Source: Putridiphycobacter sp045110285 (GTDB lineage Bacteria > Bacteroidota > Bacteroidia > Flavobacteriales_D > Crocinitomicaceae). From it: a stretch of DNA of 64,000 nt. Under the pieces are notes generated by a model that worked only from the letters and a program-made list of their open reading frames with translations, did not search any database and was not told the DNA's origin. Position numbers and translations under genes: made by a program. Of this stretch, positions 27,083 to 36,916 are shown piece by piece. The stretch is from contig JBGCGA010000040.1 of the NCBI GenBank assembly GCA_045110285.1, forward strand, positions 1 to 64,000. The letters run 5' to 3'. Each line of letters opens with the position of its first letter. The stretch's first letter is position 1.

Positions 27083-28344
27083 CGGATTCTAAAGTACCTA
27101 TCAAAATATTTTCAGACATACAAAGTCCTAGATTAAACTATGTGCTTGATTTTATTTTCACCGAAAAAGGATTGGCTTTTGAATTGACAAATGACATAAA
27201 TAGCAAGCACGACTTAGCATATACAAAGCTGAAAACCGGAGCTAAACTACTTTTGTTGCCATGCGGAATGCTTTCGGAAGCGGGAGTTAGCAAAAATTGG
27301 AACATTGAATTTAATTCAGGCAATAATATTTGGACAGTTAACGGTGAGCTGGACGACCTTGCCATTATTTTTTACTTCTTAAGTCGGTACGAAGAGTATA
27401 CTGATGAGAAAAGAGATGAAATTGGGAGATATTCTGCCAATCAATCCTTACTATATAAAGCCCAGCAATTGCATCAACCCTGGGGCGACATATTGGTGAA
27501 AAATATTTGGAAAAAACTAGGCTTAAATACTCTCCTTTTAGAGAAACAATATAAAACAATACTGACTTACGATATTGATATTGCTTGGGCTTACCTTCAT
27601 AAACCGGTCTGGAGAACTACCGCTAATATTTTGAAGGAACTTTTGAACCCTAAAGCTCTAAAAGAACGCATGACGGTATTAAGAGAAAAAAAAAACGATC
27701 CATACGATTCGTATGACAGAATTAAAGAGAATGCAAAAAGGCATGAAACAGTGCTCTTTTTTTTGTTAGGAGATTACGGTAAACTTGATAAAAATCACAG
27801 CTGGAAAAATGCTAATCTTCAAAGTTTAATTCAAAGCTTTATAAATAGTGCTAAACTTGGTATTCATCCTTCTTTCAATTCTTTCTTAAAAATTGAAAAA
27901 ATTATAGAAGAAACCGAAAGGTTGGGGTCAATCACCGGAATGGAAACGATTTTAAGTAGGCAGCACTATTTGCGGATGACTTGGCCTGAATCTATGCAAA
28001 TCTTACAGAAAGCTGGTATTACTCATGATTACACCATGGGATATGCCGACCATTACGGATTTAGAGCCAGCACTTCCTTTTCTTTTCATTTTTTTGATTT
28101 AACTACGAATTCAAAAAAGCCATTAAAAATAGTGCCTTTTGCATTCATGGATGGTACTTTAAAAGACTATATGAAACTCAATCCGAAAGATGCCATAAAT
28201 ATTATTTTAGACTTAAAAAAAACAGTTAAATCAGTAGGAGGCCAATTTATACCGCTATGGCATAATCACAGCATTGGAAACCAAATGGAGTGGAGGGATT
28301 GGCAGATTGTTTACGAAGCCTGTTTAGATAAAAACCAAACATAA
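27079..28344 (+). CDS. polysaccharide deacetylase family protein (DUF7033-type)
   Basis: 421 aa. The N-terminal ~130 residues form the DUF7033-like region often found before such deacetylases in Bacteroidota. The NodB-like core starts at LTYDIDIAWAY, giving the Asp pair (T-Y-D-I-D) that binds metal in this fold, and later has LGIHPSFNS (His as metal ligand) and the C-terminal PLWHNHSIGN with a His pair. The barrel is permuted relative to standard NodB domains, so activity is likely but not certain. There is no signal peptide. It starts 4 nt inside the end of radC. Confidence 0.82.
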   Translation: MTDSKVPIKIFSDIQSPRLNYVLDFIFTEKGLAFELTNDINSKHDLAYTKLKTGAKLLLLPCGMLSEAGVSKNWNIEFNSGNNIWTVNGELDDLAIIFYFLSRYEEYTDEKRDEIGRYSANQSLLYKAQQLHQPWGDILVKNIWKKLGLNTLLLEKQYKTILTYDIDIAWAYLHKPVWRTTANILKELLNPKALKERMTVLREKKNDPYDSYDRIKENAKRHETVLFFLLGDYGKLDKNHSWKNANLQSLIQSFINSAKLGIHPSFNSFLKIEKIIEETERLGSITGMETILSRQHYLRMTWPESMQILQKAGITHDYTMGYADHYGFRASTSFSFHFFDLTTNSKKPLKIVPFAFMDGTLKDYMKLNPKDAINIILDLKKTVKSVGGQFIPLWHNHSIGNQMEWRDWQIVYEACLDKNQT

Positions 28345-28345
28345 A

Positions 28346-28374
28346 AAACCCATCCGCTATGTGCGAATGGGTTT
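28346..28374. terminator. bidirectional terminator
   Basis: A hairpin with arms AAACCCAT and ATGGGTTT, extended by CGC/GCG across a single mismatch, with a 5-nt loop. It lies between the convergent deacetylase-like gene (ends 28344) and thioredoxin-like gene (ends 28395). Confidence 0.75.
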
Positions 28375-28394
28375 CTGGCTATCTATTAAAAACT

Positions 28395-29927
28395 TTATTC
28401 TTTTGCTCGTTCTCTATCCTCTGGATCTTCTTCAGACATAGGATACAACTTTTTAGCATTTGGCACACCTTGTAATCTATCAAGCACCTCTTCGAGTTGA
28501 GAAATAGAAAGTCGCTTGTATAAGATTTTATTGTTTTCATCTAAAACAAAAATTCTTGGTGTAGATGAAATATCGTACGTTTTAGTGTAGTTTAAGCTTT
28601 CCAAGGTTGTATTATTATTTTTTAAAATATTATAAGCATTTTCTTGAGCTTCTTGATACACAGATTTAGTTAAACCAACATTCACAAATGTGAGTTCATA
28701 GGCATCAATAAACGATTTCCACTTATCAAACTCCTCACCCATTGCTTTGCCAACAGCATAAATTTCAACGCCTCTTTCTTTTAATTTATTAGCATATAAA
28801 TCCTGTAGTTTAGGAGTTGCTTTTTTACAGTGACCACAAGTTGCTTCCCAAAAATAAACCACTTTGTATTTTGCGGGCAATTTGTATAAGTCAATCCAGT
28901 TTTTTTCTGTCGAATCCGGCAAGCATAGTCTAGGCGCTGTTTGACCTATTAATGTCGCTCTCATTTCGTTCACACGTTTACACAATTTAGTAATTCCTTC
29001 ATCAGTCATCCATGGCGCTCTTGATGGCGTTGAACAATAATATTTGTCGGCCATGTGCACAAATACATTTTCCATCCCCATCATTTCTGATTGCTCTGAG
29101 CTTGATGTAACATGAGAAACAATATACTGAAATAAGAAGCCTGATTCATCTACTTTATCAATTAGCTTATCAGCATACAAACTAATTGTATCTGGATTTT
29201 GAATTAAAACACTTTTAGACAGGTAAGCCTCTAATTTTTTATGAAATAACGGCGTTCTTATAATGTCCTCATTTTTTAAATTTACATTATCCCAATAGTG
29301 GTTGACAAAATATTGGTATTGAAAAAAAGAGTCAATCACTACTCCATTCTCATCTTTTGGTGCATCAGGAATTTCAACATCAATTGAAATATTAATTAAG
29401 TCAGCTAAAAAAGTTCCTTCATTATCTTTAACCAGCTTCTTTTGGTAAGTGTTAATTTCATTAGTTAAGTCGGTCAGCTCTTTTTTTAACTCCTCTTTCC
29501 TTTTTTCGTTGGCAGTTCCAGCTTCAGCATTTGCTTTAGCAGCTGCTTTTTTCTGCGTGGTCATAAAATCAATATAATCGTAAAACGCCATATTGGTTTT
29601 TGATTTTTTTACAGTTAAAGACCCAATTAGGTTTTTTTGATCTTCAACCAATATGTCCACATCTTCTTGCGCGTGAATGAAATCAAAATACTTTTGACCT
29701 GGCAAAAACAGCGCGTAAACACCTGTTTTGTGCTTTGAGCCATCAAACTTTACTACACCTTTTGACACTTCAGCAGTATCGGCGTAATACATTCCTTTAC
29801 CAGAGTACCTCACTAAATGGACGGTAGTATCCTTTAAGTTATTCACTTTAAATTTAAGCTCTTGCGAATTTCCAATACTGCTGAAAAGCAATATTGAACA
29901 TGAAAGAAAAAATTGTTTGATTGACAT
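28395..29927 (-). CDS. exported thioredoxin-like (TlpA/DUF4369-type) protein
   Basis: 510 aa with a signal peptide (MSIKQFFLSCSILLFSSIGN). Residues about 22-125 form a DUF4369-like beta domain. A charged helical region follows, then a thioredoxin domain from about 345 with the redox motif CGHC at residues 364-367 in VVYFWEATCGHCKK. The CxxC is intact, so a periplasmic disulfide oxidoreductase is the best call. A long helical insert (about 127-320) separates the two domains and is larger than in most TlpA proteins. It is read alone; the permease gene ends 82 nt upstream. Confidence 0.85.
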   Translation of the reverse strand: MSIKQFFLSCSILLFSSIGNSQELKFKVNNLKDTTVHLVRYSGKGMYYADTAEVSKGVVKFDGSKHKTGVYALFLPGQKYFDFIHAQEDVDILVEDQKNLIGSLTVKKSKTNMAFYDYIDFMTTQKKAAAKANAEAGTANEKRKEELKKELTDLTNEINTYQKKLVKDNEGTFLADLINISIDVEIPDAPKDENGVVIDSFFQYQYFVNHYWDNVNLKNEDIIRTPLFHKKLEAYLSKSVLIQNPDTISLYADKLIDKVDESGFLFQYIVSHVTSSSEQSEMMGMENVFVHMADKYYCSTPSRAPWMTDEGITKLCKRVNEMRATLIGQTAPRLCLPDSTEKNWIDLYKLPAKYKVVYFWEATCGHCKKATPKLQDLYANKLKERGVEIYAVGKAMGEEFDKWKSFIDAYELTFVNVGLTKSVYQEAQENAYNILKNNNTTLESLNYTKTYDISSTPRIFVLDENNKILYKRLSISQLEEVLDRLQGVPNAKKLYPMSEEDPEDRERAKE

Positions 29928-30009
29928 ATTTTTTTTATTTGCTTTGTGTTTATTACAATAGACGAAGATAAAGATTCCGCCGTTCTAACTTTAACAATAT
30001 TTTAACGTT

Positions 30010-31215
30010 TTAAGCCTTTTTATAAATTTTTAAGATAGTCTTTGAAACTGACTTTTTCAAAACTGTTAAACTTAGTATCAGGAGTAGAATTACAAATAGT
30101 ATTCCAAAAATAAAACCAAAATAATTCCCATCAATACCCATGCTTATCATAAAGGGCTGAATAACTGAAAACTTGACAATAAAAACAATGAGCAACGCTG
30201 CCAATGCCAAACTAATTACAATTTTAAAAAATTGCTGTCGTACAACTTTTAAAATAGAAGACTGCATGTACCCTAGTTTGGTCAGTAAGCTTACTTCATA
30301 CTTAAGCTCAACCAACCTGAGCTGCAAATATTGAAGTAATGCCAGTATTGAAAGCGCTAAAATAATGAAGGCAAAAAGAAAGAATAGAAGTATCATTTGC
30401 ATAAAATAGGTGCTGATTTTAGAAATAGTCAAATCATTTTCTGAAATTTCTAAGTTCATCTTTTTTATCAACCCATTCAATTGACCATAAGACTTTGCTT
30501 TTGATCTTATCAGTAAACGGGATGGATTTCCTACCTTTTTAAAACCATACTTTGAATTCGAAAAATTAATAAAAGCTTCAGGCACTAAAACAGACGTAAT
30601 TTTTGAAGAAAACCCCACTACTTTTGCTTTAACTTTTGCTTTGCCTTTTGGTCCTATTAAATGCAATTGAAACCGAACTGATTTAATCAATTCTTCTGAC
30701 ATTTGTGGAATACCCTTGCTTGGTACAATGCCATAATTGACCAAGGTTAAAAAATCTTGCGGTAAAATAATTGGCACCTCATCTGCTTCTGACTGCCATT
30801 GCCAAATTATGCTATCAATAAAGCTAATAAATGAATTTGGTACCGACTGTAAAAACATCTCGGCATAAAAACTCGGTAAACCATCACCTGGATTTTCAGA
30901 TATCCCTACTTCGTAATTTGCCGATTTAAATGGAGCTACTTCTGTGATGAATTCTTGCTTTTGAATTTGTAGAATCTCCTCAACACTAAAATCTGATGAA
31001 TTTAAACCTAAACTGGTAAAGTTACTTACTGCTTTCTGAACTACAATTGTGTTATTTCCAAACACATCTGAATTCGAATTTTTACTTTGACTAATGTCAA
31101 AAATCAGCACAACAGCTAATACACTGGCCGAAAACCCGACCAACAAGCCCAAAAATGTTAGCCACAATTGTAAGCTGTTTTTTGGAGAAGCTAAAACTTC
31201 TTTCAAACCAATCAT
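30010..31215 (-). CDS. FtsX/LolE-like ABC transporter permease
   Basis: 401 aa. An N-terminal TM (about 18-40) is followed by a periplasmic domain of about 220 residues, then three TM helices near 275-300, 325-348 and 360-385. This is the topology of FtsX/MacB/LolCE permeases. It overlaps the ATPase gene by 4 nt, so the two form one transporter. In cell-division FtsX the second half of the protein is similar, but here the large domain after TM1 and the ElaA neighbour do not suggest division. Substrate unknown; lipoprotein or lipid handling is possible. Confidence 0.75.
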   Translation of the reverse strand: MIGLKEVLASPKNSLQLWLTFLGLLVGFSASVLAVVLIFDISQSKNSNSDVFGNNTIVVQKAVSNFTSLGLNSSDFSVEEILQIQKQEFITEVAPFKSANYEVGISENPGDGLPSFYAEMFLQSVPNSFISFIDSIIWQWQSEADEVPIILPQDFLTLVNYGIVPSKGIPQMSEELIKSVRFQLHLIGPKGKAKVKAKVVGFSSKITSVLVPEAFINFSNSKYGFKKVGNPSRLLIRSKAKSYGQLNGLIKKMNLEISENDLTISKISTYFMQMILLFFLFAFIILALSILALLQYLQLRLVELKYEVSLLTKLGYMQSSILKVVRQQFFKIVISLALAALLIVFIVKFSVIQPFMISMGIDGNYFGFIFGILFVILLLILSLTVLKKSVSKTILKIYKKA

Positions 31216-31853
31216 AACCTAAAAGTTTTAACTGGTACTATCCCAAAATTGTCTCCTAATGATGTTGTGATTGTTTTTGCACCTTGACTTGTTGACTCCT
31301 CATCAATTAACTGCCAAGCGCGTTTTTTATTTGCCATGTCTAAGTGGCTAAAGGGTTCATCTAACAGTAAGCACTTAAAAGGCTGACAAAGCGAACGAGC
31401 AATTGCCACCCTCTGTTGTTGGCCCATTGAAAGCGTTCCAGCAAAATTATTTGAAAATTTATCAATTTCTAAAGTCTGCAAAAACAATTTAATTTCTGCC
31501 TCTGTTTTATAGTCTGTTAATCTGTTTTTAAGTAGAATATTATCAACCACTGATATATTTGGAAATAATTCTAGCCCTTGAAAAACAACTGCCAATTCGT
31601 TTTTTCTCAGATTTGCCCATTCATTGATTTCAAATGTTGAAATGTCTCTACCATTTAATTGTACTTGTCCTTTGTAGTCATGTCTCAAACCATATAAAAT
31701 ATTAGTGAAGGTAGATTTTCCTTTACCACTGGAGGCGTTAATGATATAATGTCCTGATTCAGAAATTTTAAAAAGGCTGTTCCACACTTCTGATGCAGAC
31801 AGATCGGCATTTTCTAGCGGTTTTGGTATAACTGACTGAAATGATATTAACAT
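31212..31853 (-). CDS. ABC transporter ATP-binding protein (LolD/FtsE-like)
   Basis: 213 aa from the ATG at 31853; a TTG three codons upstream is also in frame. Motifs are slightly divergent: Walker A is ASSGKGKST (Ala replaces the first Gly), the signature is LSMGQQQRVAIA rather than LSGGQ, Walker B is CLLLDEPFSHLD. The substitutions are at positions known to tolerate change, so it is probably active. Its N-terminus (ISFQSVIPKPLENAD) is atypical. It is the second gene of a minus-strand run after elaA (11 nt gap) and overlaps the permease. Confidence 0.85.
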   Translation of the reverse strand: MLISFQSVIPKPLENADLSASEVWNSLFKISESGHYIINASSGKGKSTFTNILYGLRHDYKGQVQLNGRDISTFEINEWANLRKNELAVVFQGLELFPNISVVDNILLKNRLTDYKTEAEIKLFLQTLEIDKFSNNFAGTLSMGQQQRVAIARSLCQPFKCLLLDEPFSHLDMANKKRAWQLIDEESTSQGAKTITTSLGDNFGIVPVKTFRL

Positions 31854-31864
31854 GCTTCGCAAGT

Positions 31865-32341
31865 TTACAAATTCTTTGCCATGAATTTGCTAACCTTTGG
31901 TTCAAAAAGCATTTCTATATGCGGAATTCCGTCTTCTAAATAATTTTTACCCGTGCTTACAAACCCGAAACTACCATAGAATTTTTCTAAATGCGACTGA
32001 GCTGAAATGCGCACAGATTCTGCAGGATGATTCAACTTCATAAAGTTCATACAAGCCGTCATTAATTCTTTACCAAGTCCTGTGCCTCTTGATTTTTTAT
32101 GTGTTGCAATTCTTCCAAACGACCATTCTTTGTACGATATTCCTGCGGGTAAAATTCTAGCTACTGCCAGCATTTCATTCTCATCTTTGCAATAAACATG
32201 TATACCATCTTTGTCTTTATCATCAAGTTCGGGGTATGGGCAATTTTGTTCTACAACAAAAACATTTGTACGCAATTTTAATATGTCGTACAAATCCGCT
32301 GTTGCTAGATCCGAAAATGCAGTGAAATTGAATAGACTCAT
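31865..32341 (-). CDS. elaA: ElaA-like GNAT N-acetyltransferase
   Basis: 158 aa. GNAT fold with acetyl-CoA-binding segment RIATHKKSRGTGLGKELM. The family-specific stretches VFVVEQNCPYPELDD near the N-terminus and AQSHLEKFYGSFGF followed by LEDGIPHIEM near the C-terminus match ElaA closely. The substrate of ElaA is unknown. It is the first gene of a run leading into the ABC pair and is separated by 130 nt from the divergent T9SS cargo gene. Confidence 0.9.
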   Translation of the reverse strand: MSLFNFTAFSDLATADLYDILKLRTNVFVVEQNCPYPELDDKDKDGIHVYCKDENEMLAVARILPAGISYKEWSFGRIATHKKSRGTGLGKELMTACMNFMKLNHPAESVRISAQSHLEKFYGSFGFVSTGKNYLEDGIPHIEMLFEPKVSKFMAKNL

Positions 32342-32471
32342 CTGATTATTGTATAAAGCTACAAATGAACTTAAAGTGTAATATTAACAAAAATCTGTTC
32401 CTAAAACTACTCCCAACACTTATTCTTTTCAGTTTTTTCAGTATCTTTATCTAAACTAAAAAACAAATATT

Positions 32472-33266
32472 ATGAAAAAACTTTTATTTTTTGTAGGGAC
32501 ATTTATGGCCCTAAATGCTTCAGCTCAAATTTATGAAGCAAACGATTCAGCTGACTTCTCTCTGTGGACGGCTTATGATCTTGACCAAGATGGGTTTGAT
32601 TTCGAAGCGTTTGGTGATGTAAACGGTATGTCTGCGGTTTCATATTCATACGACAATGCAAGTGGAGCAGCCCTAACACCTGATAATCTGTTTGTGTCTC
32701 CAGCAATTGACTTGACTAATGGATCTAATGTGATGCTCAACTTTGATGTTAGAGGAATTGATCAATCTTGGCTAGGAGAAAACTATGCCATTTACGTTGT
32801 ATCAAATACTGCAGCATTATTGACAGGAACATTTCCAACACCAGTTAAAGAAGAGTCAAATGGTTTAGGAGCAAATACTGTGTCAGAAAGCATTGATATT
32901 TCTGCAGAGGCTGATGGACAATCTTCTGTTTACATTGTAATCAGACATTTTCAAAGTACAAATGAATTTGCAATTGGATTTAATAACTTAAGCATCACTG
33001 GTAATTTCGCATCAGTTGAAGAAAAAAAGTTAACTAGTGTAACTGCTTATCCTAATCCTGCAGCTGATGTACTTAACATTTCAACTAACGAAGCAGTAGC
33101 ATCTGTAAAAGTGATGACTATGGACGGAAAAGTTGTAATAGATAATAATGCAGTAAATGATTCTTTTATTAACATTGATGTTAATGACCTAGAAGCTGGA
33201 ATGTATATTTATGAAGTAGCAACTGCTGAAGGAGAAGTAGCGAGAGATACTTTTATGAAACAATAA
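32472..33266 (+). CDS. secreted choice-of-anchor J protein with T9SS type A sorting domain
   Basis: 264 aa. Signal peptide (MKKLLFFVGTFMALNASA). Residues about 20-165 resemble a choice-of-anchor J (cleaved-adhesin) beta-sandwich (DFSLWTAYDLDQDGFDFEAF, LFVSPAIDL). Residues about 190-264 are a T9SS type A sorting domain: AYPNPAADVLNISTN, then LEAGMYIYEV. It should be exported and attached to, or released from, the surface. A strong terminator follows its stop, so it is monocistronic. Confidence 0.88.
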   Translation: MKKLLFFVGTFMALNASAQIYEANDSADFSLWTAYDLDQDGFDFEAFGDVNGMSAVSYSYDNASGAALTPDNLFVSPAIDLTNGSNVMLNFDVRGIDQSWLGENYAIYVVSNTAALLTGTFPTPVKEESNGLGANTVSESIDISAEADGQSSVYIVIRHFQSTNEFAIGFNNLSITGNFASVEEKKLTSVTAYPNPAADVLNISTNEAVASVKVMTMDGKVVIDNNAVNDSFINIDVNDLEAGMYIYEVATAEGEVARDTFMKQ

Positions 33267-33285
33267 TTAAAAATTAACAAATTTT

Positions 33286-33320
33286 AAAAGCCCTGACATA
33301 TATCGTCAGGGCTTTTTTTT
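33286..33320 (+). terminator. Rho-independent terminator
   Basis: A GC-rich hairpin (AGCCCTGAC and GTCAGGGCT, 7-nt loop) followed by eight T, 19 nt after the stop codon of the T9SS cargo gene. Confidence 0.92.
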
Positions 33321-33335
33321 AGACTCAACTTTTAT

Positions 33336-33998
33336 ATGACTAAGGAACACTTGCTAATTATCGATCACTTAAAAAATACAATTAAAGGGCAATTTGAAGG
33401 AGATTCGAGTGGCCACGATTGGTTTCATGTAGAAAGAGTTTGGCGAAATGCCAAAGCCATAGCAGAAAAAGAAAATGCCAATGTTTTTGTAGTCGAACTA
33501 GGAGCTCTTTTGCACGATATTGCCGATCATAAATTCGTAGATAATTTTGAAACGGAATCAATAAAACGGACTGCCGACCTTTTAAAACCATATGGTTTGC
33601 ATCAAAAAGTCATTCACGAAATACAACACATTGTTTTACACTGTTCTTTTAAAGGCGGAATTGGTGAAAACAAAATGAAAACCCTAGAAGGTAAAATTGT
33701 GCAAGATGCCGATAAATTAGATGCCATTGGCGCCATTGGAATTGCTAGAACATTTGCTTTTGGGGGCAAATTTGGAAATATTTTATATGACCCAACTATC
33801 CATCCAATAGAACATAAAAATCTTGAATCGTACCAAAAAAACCGCACACATACCATTAACCATTTTTATGAAAAACTTTTAAAATTAAAAGACTTGATGC
33901 ACACTAAAACAGCCAAAAAAATTGCAGAGCAACGGCATCAATACATGGAAGATTTTTTAACACAATTTTATGGGGAATGGAAGGCAAAAATTACGTAA
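33336..33998 (+). CDS. HD-domain phosphohydrolase
   Basis: 220 aa, HD superfamily metal-dependent phosphohydrolase of the YedJ type. The metal-binding residues are in place: HDWFHVERV (His27, Asp28, His31), LLHDIADHK (His60, Asp61), and the downstream QDADKLDAIG Asp. The substrate is not known; members act on nucleotides or cyclic phosphates. It starts after the terminator of the previous gene and has an 11-nt gap to the next, which may be co-transcribed. Confidence 0.85.
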   Translation: MTKEHLLIIDHLKNTIKGQFEGDSSGHDWFHVERVWRNAKAIAEKENANVFVVELGALLHDIADHKFVDNFETESIKRTADLLKPYGLHQKVIHEIQHIVLHCSFKGGIGENKMKTLEGKIVQDADKLDAIGAIGIARTFAFGGKFGNILYDPTIHPIEHKNLESYQKNRTHTINHFYEKLLKLKDLMHTKTAKKIAEQRHQYMEDFLTQFYGEWKAKIT

Positions 33999-34008
33999 TT
34001 TTATAGTT

Positions 34009-34623
34009 ATGAAAGAGATTCGCCTAATAATCATCACATTGTGCTTTGTTATTCCGAAAATGGTTTGGTCGCAAGACTATCAATACGGATTAGAAATTTC
34101 ACCTAGTTTCGATTTTCAATTACAAACTGCAAATAATAATACTTGGGGAGTATCTAGAGGAAATGGCTTTCTATTTGGTACTTTTTTAGATTTTAAAATA
34201 AATGAGCACAGCTATATTGGCTCAGCTTTAAAATTTGAATATGTGGCCTTTAACCAAAAATCTGGAGACTTTTTATCAAGTAGTTTTAGAATGTCTAGTC
34301 TAAATGTTCCAATTACTTTTAAACAAGAAATTGGGGTAACTAAACATTGGTTTTATAGTGCAGGAATAGGTTTAAATTATATTTTTTTAAGCAGACAGTT
34401 ATTTTTTGGAAATTTCATTAATGTAAATAACCTAGTTAATCAATGGCAGCCATATCTAAATGCAGGAATCAACTACTTAATGGATAGCCATTTTGAAATT
34501 GGAATGCATGCTAGGTTCCATCCATTAAATTTGTGGACGGAGAATATCCAAACAACAACGCAGGCAAGTGCCCGTCTTTTTTCTTTCGATTTCAGTTTGC
34601 GCTACACAATTTCATCAAGTTAA
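34009..34623 (+). CDS. outer-membrane beta-barrel protein
   Basis: 204 aa from the ATG at 34009, which begins a signal peptide (MKEIRLIIITLCFVIPKMVW, then SQDYQYG). The mature protein is a small barrel of about 8 strands, with the pattern YGLEISPSFDFQLQ, SSLNVPITFKQE and a final SFDFSLRYTISSS. It belongs to the broad porin/OmpA-like membrane group; no further identification. It starts 11 nt after the HD-domain gene. Confidence 0.65.
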   Translation: MKEIRLIIITLCFVIPKMVWSQDYQYGLEISPSFDFQLQTANNNTWGVSRGNGFLFGTFLDFKINEHSYIGSALKFEYVAFNQKSGDFLSSSFRMSSLNVPITFKQEIGVTKHWFYSAGIGLNYIFLSRQLFFGNFINVNNLVNQWQPYLNAGINYLMDSHFEIGMHARFHPLNLWTENIQTTTQASARLFSFDFSLRYTISSS

Positions 34624-34702
34624 TTTATTTAAATTTGTTTTGGCACCATAGTGTAACCACTTACTAAATTTTCGGTATAGGTTTTGTATAGCTATTTATA
34701 AT

Positions 34703-36823
34703 ATGAAAATACTTTTTACCTTTTGCTTAATTGTCTTGACATCATATAGTTCATTTTCTCAAGACGAAGAAGATGAAGCTTGTGCTGAACCTAACAAAAA
34801 AGCCATGAAAGTACTTGACAAAGCGCTAAGTGGCAAATCTGATTTCAGAACAGCTTCAATGGCATTTAATGAAGCTATTAACCTAGCAGAAGACAATGTG
34901 ACCCCTTACTTTTTATATGGCGAATATTTGTGGTTTCGTGCCATGGATAAATTTGAAGATTATAAAATTGGAAGAGCAAATTTTGCACAGGTGAAAACAC
35001 AGTTTTTAGCGCTTGAGGATAAATATTTAACTGCCCAAATGCTCTGTCCAGATTACCATGCAAGTATTTACTATAAGTTGGGTTACATTAATTATTACGT
35101 GAAGCAAGACGCTGAACAAGGCAAAGCCTACTTCCAGGAATTCATGGATTATAAAAATGATAATCCTGATGCTTTTCCAGACGAATACACCAGTTGGAAA
35201 GCAGAGGTAAATAGATTGATTCAGGAAATTGATATCAAGAAGAAAGAGATTAAATTGGAAAATGAGTTTTTTGAAACTAAAGTGCCTTATAATCCTGTTA
35301 AAGTTAAAAATGTATCAACTGAAATGGATGAGTACTTGCCAATCATCTCACCAGATAATGAATTGATTTTTTATACCAGACGAGGAGATTTTAGAAGCTT
35401 AGGAGAAGTGCAGTCCAATGTTAAGGAAATGTTTTCTGTTAGTCAACGACCAGATGTTAATACAGATTTTAATAAAGGTGAAGGATTAAGACCTCCTTTT
35501 AATACACCAGAATTCGACAATTACGGAGGGGTGACATTATCGATTGATAATAAAGAAATGTTTATCTGCGCTTGCAAAAACGAAATGAATCAAGGCCAGG
35601 AGTATTTGAACTGCGACATTTATGTGACTTATTTTAAAAGAACTGGAAAAGGTGGGTATGATTATGTTTGGACACCTCTAAAAAATATGGGTACCAATAT
35701 CAATACTGCTAATGGTTGGGAAGCTCAACCTACTCTATCTGCAGATGGCAATACTTTATACTTTTCTGCCTTGCGAAAAACAACTAAGAACACCGACATC
35801 TACTTTTCAACACGACAAAAAGATGGCACATGGAGCAAAGCCAAAGCTGTGCCTGGTCCTATTAATACTGATGGACACGACAAAGCACCATTTTTACATC
35901 AAGATTCTGAAACCATGTACTTTGTTTCTCAAGCAACTGAAACACGCAAAGGAGCGGGTACAGATGGAAATTATGATGTATTCTACTCACGAAAAGATGA
36001 AAGTGGAAATTGGGAAGAGCCAATTAACTTAGGCTATCCTATTAATACCAAAAGTAACGAGGTAGGCTTAGTAGTTTCAACAGATGGTAAACTGGCATAT
36101 ATTGCAACTGATAAAGGTGAAAATGCCCAAGGTGTAGATCTTTACTATTTTGAATTATATGAAGCCGCCCGCCCTAAAAATGTCCTATTTGTAAAAGGAC
36201 AGTTAAAAGACGATTATGGCGACCCGATTTCAGATGCGAAGATTGAAGTGAGCTATAAGGAAAGTGGAGACCCAGTGAGCATTAATATTAATGGCGACGA
36301 CGGAAAATTTGCTGCCGTTGTAAAAACTGAAAAATCACAAGATGTACTAATTACAGTGAAAAAGAAGGGCTTTTCGTTCGACACACAAGTGATTAAAGCT
36401 TCAGAAGTTGCAGCTGCCAATAGAGGAGAAACATTTAAAACTGAAACATTAGATTTAGAAATTGGTGAATTGGAGGTAGGTAAAGCTTTTACAATCGATA
36501 ACATTCTGTTTTCAACCAACTCATACGCATTGAGCAGTGACGCGAAATTTGTATTGAATCAATTCATTTCTTTTTTGCAAGAAAACCCGACAGTTACAGC
36601 AGAACTTCAGGGGCATACTGACGATCAAGGTAATGATTCTGAAAACTTAATATTGAGTAAAAATAGAGCCAAAGCAACTATGAATTATATAGTCAGCAAA
36701 GGCATTTCAAAAAGCAGATTAACTTCTGTTGGATTTGGTGAAACTCAGCCGAAAGTTGAAAATGATTCAGCGACTAACAGAGCCAAAAATAGACGAACTG
36801 ATTTTAAATTAACGGGGTTGTAA
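34703..36823 (+). CDS. PorE-like OmpA family protein (TPR, propeller, CRD, OmpA)
   Basis: 706 aa with a signal peptide (MKILFTFCLIVLTSYSSFS). Order of domains: TPR-like helices (about 30-185), a PD40/TolB-type propeller (about 205-490, e.g. PIISPDNELIFYTRRGD, PTLSADGNTLYFSALRK), a carboxypeptidase-regulatory-like domain (about 495-580), and an OmpA C-terminal domain (about 590-706) with the peptidoglycan-binding GHTDDQG around residue 637 and NRRTDFKL at the end. This matches the layout of PorE, a T9SS component in Porphyromonas. Bacteroidota have several paralogs with this layout, so it may instead be a relative with another role. Confidence 0.82.
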   Translation: MKILFTFCLIVLTSYSSFSQDEEDEACAEPNKKAMKVLDKALSGKSDFRTASMAFNEAINLAEDNVTPYFLYGEYLWFRAMDKFEDYKIGRANFAQVKTQFLALEDKYLTAQMLCPDYHASIYYKLGYINYYVKQDAEQGKAYFQEFMDYKNDNPDAFPDEYTSWKAEVNRLIQEIDIKKKEIKLENEFFETKVPYNPVKVKNVSTEMDEYLPIISPDNELIFYTRRGDFRSLGEVQSNVKEMFSVSQRPDVNTDFNKGEGLRPPFNTPEFDNYGGVTLSIDNKEMFICACKNEMNQGQEYLNCDIYVTYFKRTGKGGYDYVWTPLKNMGTNINTANGWEAQPTLSADGNTLYFSALRKTTKNTDIYFSTRQKDGTWSKAKAVPGPINTDGHDKAPFLHQDSETMYFVSQATETRKGAGTDGNYDVFYSRKDESGNWEEPINLGYPINTKSNEVGLVVSTDGKLAYIATDKGENAQGVDLYYFELYEAARPKNVLFVKGQLKDDYGDPISDAKIEVSYKESGDPVSININGDDGKFAAVVKTEKSQDVLITVKKKGFSFDTQVIKASEVAAANRGETFKTETLDLEIGELEVGKAFTIDNILFSTNSYALSSDAKFVLNQFISFLQENPTVTAELQGHTDDQGNDSENLILSKNRAKATMNYIVSKGISKSRLTSVGFGETQPKVENDSATNRAKNRRTDFKLTGL

Positions 36824-36828
36824 AAGGT

Positions 36829-36916
36829 TTTGGGTTATGAGTTGAGGGTTAATAGAATAGTATGGCCTGTTGTGACTTGGATTCCCTTCCTATAACTAAT
36901 AACCAAAAACTATTAA
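36829..36916. repeat. inverted simple-repeat element
   Basis: The left arm carries GGGTTATGAGTTGAGGGTTA and the right arm CTAATAACCAAAAACTATTA, roughly reverse-complementary, about 45 nt apart. Similar arms occur around the four-helix-bundle gene at 52.1 kb and at 53.7 kb. The right arm touches the stop codon of the DUF4199-like gene. Confidence 0.5.
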